A stretch of 33,954 bases of DNA, from positions 1-33,954 of the forward strand of contig CAKMYZ010000026.1 of NCBI GenBank assembly GCA_929200255.1, written 5' to 3'. The notes beneath the pieces were generated by a model that made no database searches, had not been told where the DNA came from, and was given only the letters and a program-made list of their open reading frames with translations. How positions within the stretch are numbered: the first letter of the stretch is position 1; every line of letters starts with the position of its first letter. This document shows, in pieces, positions 1 through 7,889 of this stretch. This DNA comes from an uncultured Alphaproteobacteria bacterium (GTDB lineage: Bacteria > Pseudomonadota > Alphaproteobacteria > Rhodobacterales > Rhodobacteraceae). The position numbers and the translations under genes are program-made.

Positions 1-177
1 CCAATCTCCAAAACTAAGCCAACTTTGGCACAGTTTTAAGGGGGCAAGACAGATGTCGACCCCATCGGCCAGAACATTGGGCAGGATCGACCGATCATGC
101 CAGTGGCGGACTTTTCCACCGCCGTTGACAGCAATGCTACGAAAATGTCCGACTGTCGCCGGGGCATTCGTGAGTGG

Positions 178-828
178 TCAGATACCGACAAATCGCTGGG
201 CGATCCGTGGTATCAATCCGTTAAAGCGCAGAGGTGCATCTGTTGCGGCAAGGCAAATACAATCCATCCCGCTTTCGGCCACTGGCGTGTGGTGCAGGTC
301 TTCGTTTGCAACCTCGACATCGCCGACACCAAACCGGTCCTCTTCATCCGTGAAGGCCCCTTGCAGAACCAACGTCAGCTCTGTACCGCGGTGGCCGTGG
401 TCAGGCACTGCGGTTCCGGCAGGGATGCGCAACAGGCGCACGCTAGCGTCGTTAGAAGTCTTCAACACCAGTTGACTGACACCACCGCCGACCTTGCGCC
501 ACTTCAATGTATCAGGGTCGCCCGAAACATAATCCTGAAGCGGGCCAGGGAAGATGCTGTCGGCTTTGCGCGCAGGGCGCATCGTTTCTTGCACCGGACT
601 GCCATCAATCTTGGCGAGCGTCGCCGCAAGTGCATCGTCGGCAACATCAACCGGTCCGGCCTCGAGCATCACTTCGCCACCAACAGCTTCGTATTCGGCC
701 AGCGCGGCGCGGCAGGTATCGCACATGCTGATATGGGTCGCGACCACGAGGTTAAACGCCTCGGGCAGCGTGCCAGCGGCATAACCCATCAGGAGCGGTT
801 CGGTTAGGTGGTGTTTAATCTGTCTCAT
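178..828 (-). CDS. chrR: ChrR-type zinc-dependent anti-sigma factor
   Basis: This is the cytoplasmic anti-sigma factor that holds RpoE inactive until singlet oxygen or organic peroxide releases it. The 216-residue protein has the two expected parts. The N-terminal zinc anti-sigma domain has H6, H32, C36 and C39 in an H-x3-C-x2-C arrangement. The C-terminal cupin has H144, H146, E150 and H180, matching the second metal site known from Rhodobacter sphaeroides ChrR. Length is close to the family norm of about 213. It starts 7 bases after the rpoE stop and is presumably co-transcribed from the RpoE-dependent promoter. The reading frame after the stop stays open to the window edge but offers no start codon, so I do not call a gene there. 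Confidence 0.95.
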   Translation of the reverse strand: MRQIKHHLTEPLLMGYAAGTLPEAFNLVVATHISMCDTCRAALAEYEAVGGEVMLEAGPVDVADDALAATLAKIDGSPVQETMRPARKADSIFPGPLQDYVSGDPDTLKWRKVGGGVSQLVLKTSNDASVRLLRIPAGTAVPDHGHRGTELTLVLQGAFTDEEDRFGVGDVEVANEDLHHTPVAESGMDCICLAATDAPLRFNGLIPRIAQRFVGI

Positions 829-835
829 ACGGTCA

Positions 836-1387
836 TCATTTCATTGCATGGCGCAGGCGATCCAGCGCCAACCTAATCCTCGATTTGATCGTCCCAAGCG
901 GCAGGCCGGTTTCAGCGGCAATTTCGCTATGGCTCAACTCGCCAAAATAGGCACGTTCGATCAGTTTCCTTTGTTCCTCGGGCAGTGCAGCGATCGCTCG
1001 TCCGAGTTGTTCTGTTTCTTGTTGCAGACCAATCGCGTCGGCCTGATCAGGCTCTGCTTCCGGGCCCCATGGTAGGTCTTCGGGTTCCGGCCTGCGCTGT
1101 TTGCGCAGAATGTCGATCTTGCGATTTCGGGCGATGGTGAAAATCCATGTGGACACACTCGCCTTCGCCGGATCAAACATATGGGCTTTGTTCCAAAGGG
1201 TCGCCATGACGTCTTGTGCGCATTCTTCTGCCAAATCTGGACTGGCCCCGGATTTCATCAAAAATGACTTCACCCGTGGCGCGAAATACGCAAACAGTTC
1301 CGCGAACGCAGTGCGGTCCTGACTGTCACGTATCGCATAGACCTGAACAACCCAGGCCATGCGCTTGCTTGCCGCATCGGCTGTCAC
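836..1387 (-). CDS. rpoE: ECF RNA polymerase sigma factor RpoE (ChrR partner)
   Basis: This is an extracytoplasmic-function sigma factor of the ChrR-linked (ECF11) type, which directs transcription during singlet-oxygen stress. Sigma region 2 covers about residues 26-98, with the DILRKQRR segment at its end. Region 4 covers about 125-180, with the SHSEIAAETGLPLGTIKSR helix-turn-helix. The frame is open up to an ATG at 1492 (218 residues), but that codon lies at or before the predicted RNA start. I therefore prefer the GTG at 1387, preceded by AAGGTGG, which gives 183 residues, close to the usual size. An ATG at 1360 is a third possibility. It is co-directional with chrR, 7 bases apart. Confidence 0.92.
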   Translation of the reverse strand: MTADAASKRMAWVVQVYAIRDSQDRTAFAELFAYFAPRVKSFLMKSGASPDLAEECAQDVMATLWNKAHMFDPAKASVSTWIFTIARNRKIDILRKQRRPEPEDLPWGPEAEPDQADAIGLQQETEQLGRAIAALPEEQRKLIERAYFGELSHSEIAAETGLPLGTIKSRIRLALDRLRHAMK

Positions 1388-1496
1388 TTTGCGTTTCCCC
1401 ACCTTCACATATTGTTGCTGCACCGTAGCACCCTTGACCGCAATTGCAGTAGGAACTTCAGCTTTGGTGAGGGTGTTCGTTTCCGTCAACATGACA

Positions 1497-1526
1497 TTAC
1501 TACGCGGCAGGAAATCAAATGGATCA
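1497..1526 (-). promoter_or_regulatory. Putative RpoE-dependent promoter of rpoE-chrR
   Basis: Reading leftward, TGATCC (1526-1521) is followed by 18 bases and then TAGTAA (1502-1497). This fits the TGATCC-N18-TA pattern I recall for RpoE promoters of Rhodobacter sphaeroides. It implies autoregulation, and an RNA start near 1490, downstream of the longest possible ATG. Confidence 0.75.
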
Positions 1527-1547
1527 CATCGGCAGCTGATTTTCTTA

Positions 1548-1577
1548 TGATCCGTCTAAGCAGGTGCTGCGTAAGAA
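1548..1577 (+). promoter_or_regulatory. Putative RpoE-dependent promoter of the 1613-6204 operon
   Basis: TGATCC (1548-1553), an 18-base spacer and TAAGAA (1572-1577) match the expected RpoE -35/-10 pair. They lie 35 bases upstream of the first gene of the rightward operon. The -35 element sits 21 bases from that of the leftward rpoE promoter, so the two promoters are back to back. Confidence 0.78.
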
Positions 1578-1612
1578 AAAAGAACGCCTAAAAAAGACGG
1601 AGCGCGACAAGA

Positions 1613-2911
1613 ATGCCATTTGAAACCGGGACGGCCGTGCCCAGAAAGATTGCGGTCATTGGGGCAGGTATTTCGGGGATGGGGGCAGCGCATGCACTTG
1701 CCAGTGACCACCGCGTCGTTCTGTTTGAGGCCGAAACACGCCCTGGCGGCCATGCCCGCACACGGATGGCAGGACCGAACCGTGATCAGCCGGTTGATAC
1801 CGGCTTTATCGTCTTTAATTACGCCAACTATCCCAACCTGACCCGCCTTTTTGACCACCTTGATGTGCCTGTCACCAAAAGCAATATGAGCTTTGGCGCA
1901 TCCTTTCGTGGGGGCAGGATGGAGTATGGGCTTGCCAGCCTGAACGCGCTTTTTGCGCAGCGCAGCAACGTGGCCAGTCCAAAATTTCTGCGTATGGTCC
2001 GCGACATCCTGCACTTCAATGCCAATGGGTTGGAGGCCAGCAAGGATGCGACGCTGACCATTGGGGAACTCCTGCGGAAGCTCAACCTGAGCGACTTCTT
2101 TCGGGACCATTATCTGCTCCCCTTCTCCGGGGCGATCTGGTCAACGCCCAAAGAGAAAATCCTCGATTTTCCCGCTTATGCGATGATGCGCTTCTTCGAC
2201 AACCACGCCCTGTTGGGGGCAACCGGTCAACATCAGTGGTATACAGTCAAAGGCGGCTCTGAGGCCTATGTGTCGCGGCTTTTGACGGACATGCGAAACC
2301 GCGGGATCGATATGCGCCTTGGTGCCCCGGTCAATGCCGTACGTCGCACGCACATTGGTGCGGATGTAAAGGTGCATGGTGGCGACTGGGAACATTTTGA
2401 TGAGGTCATCTTTGCCACCCATTCTGACGATACGTTGGCACTATTGTCCGACGCCACAGCAGTCGAAACCTCGATCCTGGGCGCTGTCCGCTATCAACCC
2501 AACAGGATCGTCCTGCATTCCGATACATCAATCATGCCAAAGCGGCGTCAGGTCTGGTCGTCGTGGATTTATTCGGAGGATACCCAGCGCACCGACACTG
2601 AGATTAACCTGACCTATTGGATGAACTCCCTCCAACCCTGGCTGACGGGCGATGATATGATGGTCACGCTGAATTCCAATCGCCCCATTAAGGAAGAGCT
2701 AATCTGGGATGAGGTCACCTTGCGCCACCCGGTCTATGATCTAGCGGCAATCGCAGCCCAAGAGACGGCAGCAGCGATCAACGGGTCGAACCGCACATGG
2801 TTCTGTGGTGCTTGGATGAAGAACGGTTTTCACGAAGACGGGCTGTCCAGCGCACTCGACGTTGTGCATTCCCTGAATGCCGCCAATCACATGAAACTGG
2901 CGGCAGAGTGA
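1613..2911 (+). CDS. FAD-dependent amine-oxidase-like oxidoreductase
   Basis: This is a 432-residue flavoprotein of the NAD/FAD-binding amine oxidase (CrtI/protoporphyrinogen oxidase-like) superfamily. The FAD-binding GAGISG lies at residues 17-22, and an acidic residue closes the second beta strand (VVLFEAE). The conserved VDTGFIVFN segment follows, and a C-terminal FAD-contact region contains CGAWMKNGFHEDGL. It is the first gene of the operon divergent from rpoE. In Rhodobacter sphaeroides the corresponding gene (RSP_1091, from memory) belongs to the RpoE regulon, and products of that regulon make methylated and furan fatty acids on phospholipid chains. A role in fatty-acyl oxidation is therefore inferred from context. 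The start has GGAG ten bases upstream. The next gene overlaps its stop. Confidence 0.9.
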   Translation: MPFETGTAVPRKIAVIGAGISGMGAAHALASDHRVVLFEAETRPGGHARTRMAGPNRDQPVDTGFIVFNYANYPNLTRLFDHLDVPVTKSNMSFGASFRGGRMEYGLASLNALFAQRSNVASPKFLRMVRDILHFNANGLEASKDATLTIGELLRKLNLSDFFRDHYLLPFSGAIWSTPKEKILDFPAYAMMRFFDNHALLGATGQHQWYTVKGGSEAYVSRLLTDMRNRGIDMRLGAPVNAVRRTHIGADVKVHGGDWEHFDEVIFATHSDDTLALLSDATAVETSILGAVRYQPNRIVLHSDTSIMPKRRQVWSSWIYSEDTQRTDTEINLTYWMNSLQPWLTGDDMMVTLNSNRPIKEELIWDEVTLRHPVYDLAAIAAQETAAAINGSNRTWFCGAWMKNGFHEDGLSSALDVVHSLNAANHMKLAAE

Positions 2912-3666
2912 CATCCGTTGTGCATCATATCGCGGCCGAAACCTATCATGGGCGGCGGGGGGTAACCAAAAACGCCTTTCGCTATTCCATCGACTATGTG
3001 CTGACGGATTTTGAAGCTGAAGCGCGGACCCCCATCCTATTCTCACGCAATGCTGGCAACCTGATGTCGCTGCAAGACAGTGACCACGGAGGCGCACCCA
3101 AGCAGGGCAAAGGGGCGCCTTGGGTGCGTGAGGTGCTGGCTGCTTATGCGGTCACAGACGCGGCACGGATCGCACTGCTCGCCCAACCGCGCGTTTTGGG
3201 CCATGTTTTCAACCCGGTCTCGTTCTGGCTTTGCTACAATGAAGATGATGCGCTTACGACGGTCATTGCAGAGGTGACCAATACCTTCGGCGACCGTCAT
3301 TCCTACCTGTGCCGCCATGAAGACGGGCGCGCGATTACCAAAGACGAAACACTGTCAGCCCAAAAACTAATGCATGTGTCGCCGTTTCAGCCTGTTGCGG
3401 GGGGCTACACCTTCCGTTTTGACACCCAGCCCGACAGCATCGGCATATGGATCGACTATTCGCGGGGCAACGGTGGCCTGATCGCCACATTGACCGGCGC
3501 GCGCAAACCGATCACCAATGCCTCTATCATCAAGGCAGCACTTCGCAGGCCTTTCGGATCTCGGCGTGTCTTGGCGCTGATCCACTGGCAAGCAATCAAA
3601 CTCTGGTGGAAAGGCGCGACCTTCCGATCCCAGCCACAGCCACCGGCAAAGGAGGTCAGCAGATGA
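2908..3666 (+). CDS. DUF1365 family protein
   Basis: This 252-residue protein has the DUF1365 hallmarks: an N-terminal HHxxxETYHGRRG-like region, a conserved FRYSIDYV stretch, QPRVLGHVFNPVSFW, and HVSPFQP. Biochemical function is not established to me. DUF1365 proteins regularly accompany FAD-dependent amine oxidases and cyclopropane-fatty-acid-synthase-like methyltransferases, which suggests lipid modification. The longest open frame begins further upstream, but the conserved part begins only at VTSVVHH. I chose the GTG at 2908, which overlaps the preceding stop as GTGA and implies translational coupling. The end overlaps the next ATG as ATGA. Confidence 0.9.
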   Translation: MTSVVHHIAAETYHGRRGVTKNAFRYSIDYVLTDFEAEARTPILFSRNAGNLMSLQDSDHGGAPKQGKGAPWVREVLAAYAVTDAARIALLAQPRVLGHVFNPVSFWLCYNEDDALTTVIAEVTNTFGDRHSYLCRHEDGRAITKDETLSAQKLMHVSPFQPVAGGYTFRFDTQPDSIGIWIDYSRGNGGLIATLTGARKPITNASIIKAALRRPFGSRRVLALIHWQAIKLWWKGATFRSQPQPPAKEVSR

Positions 3667-4889
3667 CAGCGTTCGCAGAGCGGCTGCCTGCGTACGCGGT
3701 CTTTGCGGCGATCTTGTCCGGGGCTGGCCTGCCAATCTATATCTACGCGCCGAAATATTACGCCGACACATTTGGCGTGAGCCTTGCCGCATTAGGGGCC
3801 CTGCTCTTTGCGATGCGGCTCTTTGACATGATCCAGGACCCGGTACTGGGATGGATCAGCGAACGGCTGCAGGGAGGCAAGAAACCTGCCATCACCCTCG
3901 CCGCCTTTGTCATGGCGCTGTCGATGATTGGCCTTTTTGCAGTCGCCCCCCCAATTGACCCATTGTGGTGGTTCGGGATCACAGTGACCGGACTGTTCAC
4001 CGCGTTCAGTTTCCTGACAATCAACTTCTACGCCCAAGGTGTCAGCAAAGCGGGCGACGATCCAATGGGGCACGTCCGGCTGGCCGCCTGGCGCGAAAGC
4101 GGGGCGCTGCTGGGGGTGTGTATCGCCGCGGTTGTCCCCTCAGTACTGATCGGTGTTGTCGCCGATCCATTTGCCGCCTTCGCCTTTGGCTTTGCCACCC
4201 TTACGCTGATCGCCGCCATCGTCATGTGGCCAGAATGGAAGGAACGGGTCAGCCAAGAACCATCGCAAATCCGCGAAATTATCCGGGACACAACAGTGCG
4301 TAAGCTGCTTGTACTGGCCCTGGTAAACGCCGCACCACTCGCCGTATCGTCAACTCTGTTCCTGTTCTATGTGGAAAGCAAACTGGGTGCTGTGGGTTGG
4401 GAAGGCGCGCTATTGGTGTTGTTTTTTCTGGCTGCGGCACTGTCTTCGCCGATCTGGTCGATGCTGGCAAAGCGGTTCGGGGCCAAGCCCGTACTGATCG
4501 CTGCGATGCTGCTGGCTGTTGCGTCGTTTGGCTACACACTCACCTTGGCGACCGGCGATGTGATCCCCTTTGCGGTTATCTGCGTATTAAGTGGAGCGAC
4601 CATCGGGGCAGACCTGACTTTGCTGCCTGCGATGTTTGCCAGACGTTTGTCCGTGATCTCGCCCAATGGGGGGCAGGGGTTCGGGCTTTGGAATCTCGTG
4701 AACAAGTTCACGCTTGCCTTCGCTGCGGTACTCTTGCTGCCGCTTCTTGAACGATCAGGTTTTCAGGCCGGAGCAACCGCTTTGCCTGCCAAAGCCATCA
4801 CGATGCTGACAGTGCTTTATGCACTTGTGCCGTCGCTTTTGAAACTTGTCGCCATCGGCCTTCTGCTGGTGACGGAACTTGAGGATTAG
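3663..4889 (+). CDS. MFS transporter of the GPH (sugar:cation symporter) type
   Basis: This 408-residue polytopic inner-membrane protein has about twelve hydrophobic segments and GPH-family features (FDMIQDPVLGWISER after helix 2, and an SPIWSMLAKRFGAKP loop at mid-protein). The start ATG overlaps the preceding TGA and follows a strong AAAGGAGGT ribosome-binding site, so I rejected the longer open frame. Homologues at this place in the RpoE operon are annotated as sodium:galactoside-type symporters, but the true substrate is unknown. Given the neighbours, a lipid or lipid-head-group ligand is as plausible as a sugar. Confidence 0.9.
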   Translation: MTAFAERLPAYAVFAAILSGAGLPIYIYAPKYYADTFGVSLAALGALLFAMRLFDMIQDPVLGWISERLQGGKKPAITLAAFVMALSMIGLFAVAPPIDPLWWFGITVTGLFTAFSFLTINFYAQGVSKAGDDPMGHVRLAAWRESGALLGVCIAAVVPSVLIGVVADPFAAFAFGFATLTLIAAIVMWPEWKERVSQEPSQIREIIRDTTVRKLLVLALVNAAPLAVSSTLFLFYVESKLGAVGWEGALLVLFFLAAALSSPIWSMLAKRFGAKPVLIAAMLLAVASFGYTLTLATGDVIPFAVICVLSGATIGADLTLLPAMFARRLSVISPNGGQGFGLWNLVNKFTLAFAAVLLLPLLERSGFQAGATALPAKAITMLTVLYALVPSLLKLVAIGLLLVTELED

Positions 4890-5465
4890 ATGATGTCGGT
4901 TCTGACGTATTTGACGATAGGCGCGGCCCTGATGGGTGCAGTGGTCTTTGCCAAGACGCGCTATATGTCATTCCGGGCGCAAAAACCCGATGACTATGCA
5001 GATGGGGCGATCTTCGATATCCAAGAGCGGTTCAATGGTCCGGTGCAATGCGAAGGTGTCATCTACGGGCCTACGGGCAAGGTGTCCTCGCGCTTCGTGG
5101 CTGATTTTGTGGCCACGTGGCACGGCAACGTCTGCACGATGGTTGAAAAATTCCACTATGACAGCGGACAGGTGCAAGATCGGGTCTGGACCCTGACCCT
5201 TGGCAACGACGGTCGGATCAAGGCGGAAGCGCCCGATGTCATCGGTACCGGTACGGGCCGGCAAAGCGGGTCAGCGGTGCTGTTGAACTACCGCATCAAG
5301 CTGACGAAAGAAGCGGGAGGCCACGCACTGGACGTCACCGACTGGATGTATCTGATGGCCAACGGCAATATCATGAACCGCAGCCAATTCCGCAAATTCG
5401 GGATCAAGGTCGCCGAACTGGTCGCAACCATGCGACCCAAAGAAAATGTCTACGCCGGAGAATGA
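4890..5465 (+). CDS. DUF3833 family membrane-anchored protein
   Basis: This 191-residue protein begins with a hydrophobic segment (about residues 4-22), suggesting a membrane anchor or uncleaved signal. A soluble domain of the DUF3833 type follows: FNGPVQCEGVIYGPTGKVSSRF, then DVTDWMYLMANGNIMNRS and a closing KFGIKVAELVATM. The family is lipocalin-like in appearance. Its role is unknown, but it recurs in this operon. The start lies directly after the stop of the transporter gene, and the end overlaps the SDR gene by 20 bases. Confidence 0.85.
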   Translation: MMSVLTYLTIGAALMGAVVFAKTRYMSFRAQKPDDYADGAIFDIQERFNGPVQCEGVIYGPTGKVSSRFVADFVATWHGNVCTMVEKFHYDSGQVQDRVWTLTLGNDGRIKAEAPDVIGTGTGRQSGSAVLLNYRIKLTKEAGGHALDVTDWMYLMANGNIMNRSQFRKFGIKVAELVATMRPKENVYAGE

Positions 5466-6204
5466 TGTGAGGAACTGGTCAGGAAAACGCTATTGGCTTG
5501 TAGGCGCAAGCGAGGGGCTAGGCCGCGAAGTGGCCTTTTGTCTAAGCCGTGCCGGGGCCGACGTGGTTGTCTCTGCCAGATCAGAGGACCGTTTGAAGGA
5601 CTTGGTGCAGGAACTACCTGGCAAAGCCTCCTACGTTACCGTTGATGTGGCGAACCGCGCCGCGGTGGAAGAAGCCGCACAACAGCTTGGCGATATCGAC
5701 GGTGTTGTCTATCTGGCAGGGGTCTACTGGCCCATGAAAGCGCAGGACTGGAACAATGAAAAGGCCGACATGATGGGCGAGGTGAATTTCCTTGGCGCCT
5801 CGCGCGTTGTTGGCGCAGTCATCAGGCCCATGGTCGCTAAGAACGCGGGTCACATCGTCCTTGTCGGTTCGCTGTCTGGTTTCCGCGGCTTGCCGGGGGC
5901 TATTGGTTACTGCTCGTCCAAGGCGGGCATGATGTCTCTGGCGGAATCGATGCAGGCGGATTTACGGAAATCACCGATTGACGTGCAGTTGGTCAACCCT
6001 GGCTTTATCAAGACGCGATTGACGGAAAAGAACGACTTTGACATGCCGTTCATCATGTCGGCCAAGGATGCCGCGCAAGAGGTATTCGATCACATGAACA
6101 CCGATACCTTCAAGAAAAGCTTCCCAATGGTGTTTTCCTGGGTGTTCCGGCTGTCTCAGCTTATGCCTGACTGGATGTACTACAGGCTGTTCGGGGCCAA
6201 GTGA
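5446..6204 (+). CDS. Short-chain dehydrogenase/reductase (SDR)
   Basis: This is a 252-residue classical SDR that uses NAD(P) to oxidise or reduce a hydroxyl or carbonyl group. The Rossmann motif GASEGLG lies near residues 21-27, the catalytic serine is in VGSLSGF, and the Y-x3-K pair is in GYCSSKAG. The PGFIKTRLT segment and a long C-terminal hydrophobic tail (SFPMVFSWVFRLSQLMPDW) suggest membrane association. It is the last gene of the RpoE-linked operon, overlaps the previous gene by 20 bases and is followed by a strong hairpin. The substrate is unknown; lipid modification is inferred from the neighbours. Confidence 0.92.
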   Translation: MSTPENDVRNWSGKRYWLVGASEGLGREVAFCLSRAGADVVVSARSEDRLKDLVQELPGKASYVTVDVANRAAVEEAAQQLGDIDGVVYLAGVYWPMKAQDWNNEKADMMGEVNFLGASRVVGAVIRPMVAKNAGHIVLVGSLSGFRGLPGAIGYCSSKAGMMSLAESMQADLRKSPIDVQLVNPGFIKTRLTEKNDFDMPFIMSAKDAAQEVFDHMNTDTFKKSFPMVFSWVFRLSQLMPDWMYYRLFGAK

Positions 6205-6218
6205 GCTAAAACGCGAAA

Positions 6219-6245
6219 GGGCAGGACCGAAGTCCTGCCCATTTT
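6219..6245 (+). terminator. Rho-independent terminator after the RpoE-linked operon
   Basis: A perfect 9-bp stem (GGGCAGGAC, loop CGAA, GTCCTGCCC; 6219-6240) is followed by ATTTT. It lies 15 bases after the SDR stop. The A-rich upstream flank means it may also end transcription of the leftward lipoprotein gene. Confidence 0.85.
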
Positions 6246-6266
6246 AGGCTCCAGAAAGTACAGCAA

Positions 6267-7076
6267 TCACTCAGTAGCGATAAAGCCGCCGGTTTCCACA
6301 AGCTGGGATGGGCCGCCAGAGCCTGATGACCGATCATACGTGATGACGATGCCGCCTACAGTTTCATCGGCTGTCGCACCACTGATGAATCCAGTATATC
6401 GGCCCGACGCAGTCGTATAAACGTTTGCGCCTGTGTCAGTCGTGAAGACACCCCCCGAAGCGTCGCCCGAATACCCACCCTGATCATCTAAGGCAGTAGC
6501 GTTGAGTGCGATATCCGTCGTCGATTCGGCATTGGAAGCAAGCGAAGCGATATCGGCAACAAGGCGACCGGTTATTGAACCGGACACCATCGACGTCCCA
6601 AAGTCCGCTGTCAGGCTCATGTTGCCGGTCACAACAGACCCCGGGTCGGTGCTGCCGGATGCAGTGATCAGACCCAGATAATTCCCAGTGTATGTGGTGT
6701 CACCAGAAACCGGCAAGGCGGTGTCATTGATGCGTTCATAATTCGCGCTCAGGATGTTGGTTGTACCCTCTGTCGCACCAACCGTGATTGCAGAGTCACC
6801 GGAAGCTGATACAGACCGAAACGCGTAATATCCGTTCACGGCATCCTCGAACGCTGCGAACGAGCCGTGATCAGCCGTTGCCCGGCGCGACATTGTCGCA
6901 ACATCTCCTCCGCCAATTGAGTAGATAACACTGTCGGTTCCAGCATCGTACCGAACATCAATCGGGACACTGCCAACCGCCACGGTTTCGCTTGTAACTG
7001 TGACAGTTTCGATAGAATCGTCGACGCTCGAACAGGCGGCAAGCCCCATGAGCATAGGTAGAGTGTATTTTTTCAT
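6267..7076 (-). CDS. Putative surface lipoprotein, transferrin-binding-protein-like beta-barrel
   Basis: This 269-residue protein has a type II lipoprotein signal: MKK, a short hydrophobic run and the lipobox LAAC with acceptor C15. The mature part is rich in Gly, Ser and Thr, with alternating beta-type segments (TYTGNYLGLI, GNMSLTADFGTSMVSGSITG, ASGRYTGFI). It ends in EVxGxxxxxx-ETGGFIATE-like text. This pattern resembles the C-terminal barrel of TbpB-like or Slam-dependent lipoproteins found in many Rhodobacterales. The assignment rests on pattern, not on a confirmed domain match, and a ligand cannot be inferred. It is monocistronic and ends towards the shared terminator at 6219-6245. Confidence 0.7.
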   Translation of the reverse strand: MKKYTLPMLMGLAACSSVDDSIETVTVTSETVAVGSVPIDVRYDAGTDSVIYSIGGGDVATMSRRATADHGSFAAFEDAVNGYYAFRSVSASGDSAITVGATEGTTNILSANYERINDTALPVSGDTTYTGNYLGLITASGSTDPGSVVTGNMSLTADFGTSMVSGSITGRLVADIASLASNAESTTDIALNATALDDQGGYSGDASGGVFTTDTGANVYTTASGRYTGFISGATADETVGGIVITYDRSSGSGGPSQLVETGGFIATE

Positions 7077-7299
7077 CGTTAACCCGTAACTTTTTAACCA
7101 AACATTAAGACCCTAAGCCAACCTCTGGCACTAGAATCAGCTAACACGGCGCCCAACAAACACCCACCGTTAAGCCTTTCTTAACGCAACATGAACGGTC
7201 TCGCCAATCCCTAAATTGAACGAAGGCTCACACTGTGTCTGAGATCAGGTCAGTAAGCAGTTATTGCTGCTTTGGCCGTCCTCGGCTACCGTCAGCGTT

Positions 7300-7476
7300 A
7301 TGAAACATGTCCCCAAACCCACAACCGATGATGCCCTCATTCAGGAGTTCCTGAGCAAAGGTGGTAAGGTCAGTGTTGGCAAAACTAAGCCGCCCCCGAC
7401 CGAGCTTGGGCTGAGCAATAATCAGTGGAACAACAAACTGACCAAAGAAGAGAAAGCGGCCCGCGATAAAAAATGA
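7300..7476 (+). CDS. Small conserved hypothetical protein
   Basis: This is a 58-residue, strongly charged, lysine-rich soluble protein with no signal or membrane segment. I chose the ATG at 7300 (MKHVPKP) over the longer open frame because the preceding residues look like translated leader. The central GGKVSVGKTKPPPTELGLSNNQWNNKL segment has the look of a small protein I have seen as hypothetical in Rhodobacterales. Function is unknown. The ribosome-binding site is weak. Confidence 0.6.
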   Translation: MKHVPKPTTDDALIQEFLSKGGKVSVGKTKPPPTELGLSNNQWNNKLTKEEKAARDKK

Positions 7477-7560
7477 TCTCGGCGACTTACATCTGCCTTG
7501 CGCCAGATCAAGGCCAGCTGTGCTATCCTGCGCCATGTTCAGGCTAAAGGAGGGCGCAAC

Positions 7561-7887
7561 ATGCTACCAATTTCCGCTGACAAAATTGCCGAGGTTATTA
7601 TTCTGGCCCGCGAACTTGACCGGGCAGAGAATGAGTTCAATGGCTTTGTGGACCAGTTGACCGACGACGAAAAGGTTGGGCTTGTGGCAGTCTTCTGGAT
7701 CGGGCGCGGTAGTTTTGAACCAGAAGACCTTGCCGATGCACTGGAAACGGCTGCACACGAGGCGACAACACCAACCGCTAACTACCTCAAAGGATCGCCG
7801 CATCTTTCTGATCACCTGGAGGCCGGGATGGAAGCGCTGGGTGCTGATGCGATTGCTGCAGAGGACGATCTTTATCGTCCAGCCTAG
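7561..7887 (+). CDS. DUF3775 family protein
   Basis: This is a 108-residue acidic cytoplasmic protein of the DUF3775 type. The pattern is ISADKIAEVIILARELDRAE, then LTDDEKVGLVAVFWIGRG, and a C-terminal part with TANYLKGSPHLSDHLEAGM. I chose the ATG at 7561 because AAAGGAGG precedes it at ideal distance; the longer frame has no such site. The role is unknown. It converges on the hydroquinone-reductase gene with only two bases between the stop codons and no terminator between them. Confidence 0.85.
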   Translation: MLPISADKIAEVIILARELDRAENEFNGFVDQLTDDEKVGLVAVFWIGRGSFEPEDLADALETAAHEATTPTANYLKGSPHLSDHLEAGMEALGADAIAAEDDLYRPA

Positions 7888-7889
7888 GA

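Noticed and set aside
1..177. Leftward frame continuing in phase after the chrR stop to the window edge
   Set aside because: It has no start codon, and ChrR already has full family length; read-through is not supported.
97..807. Long rightward open frame of 236 codons across the chrR region
   Set aside because: It lies opposite chrR, which has conserved metal ligands and family length; the rightward text resembles no protein and is a codon-bias shadow.
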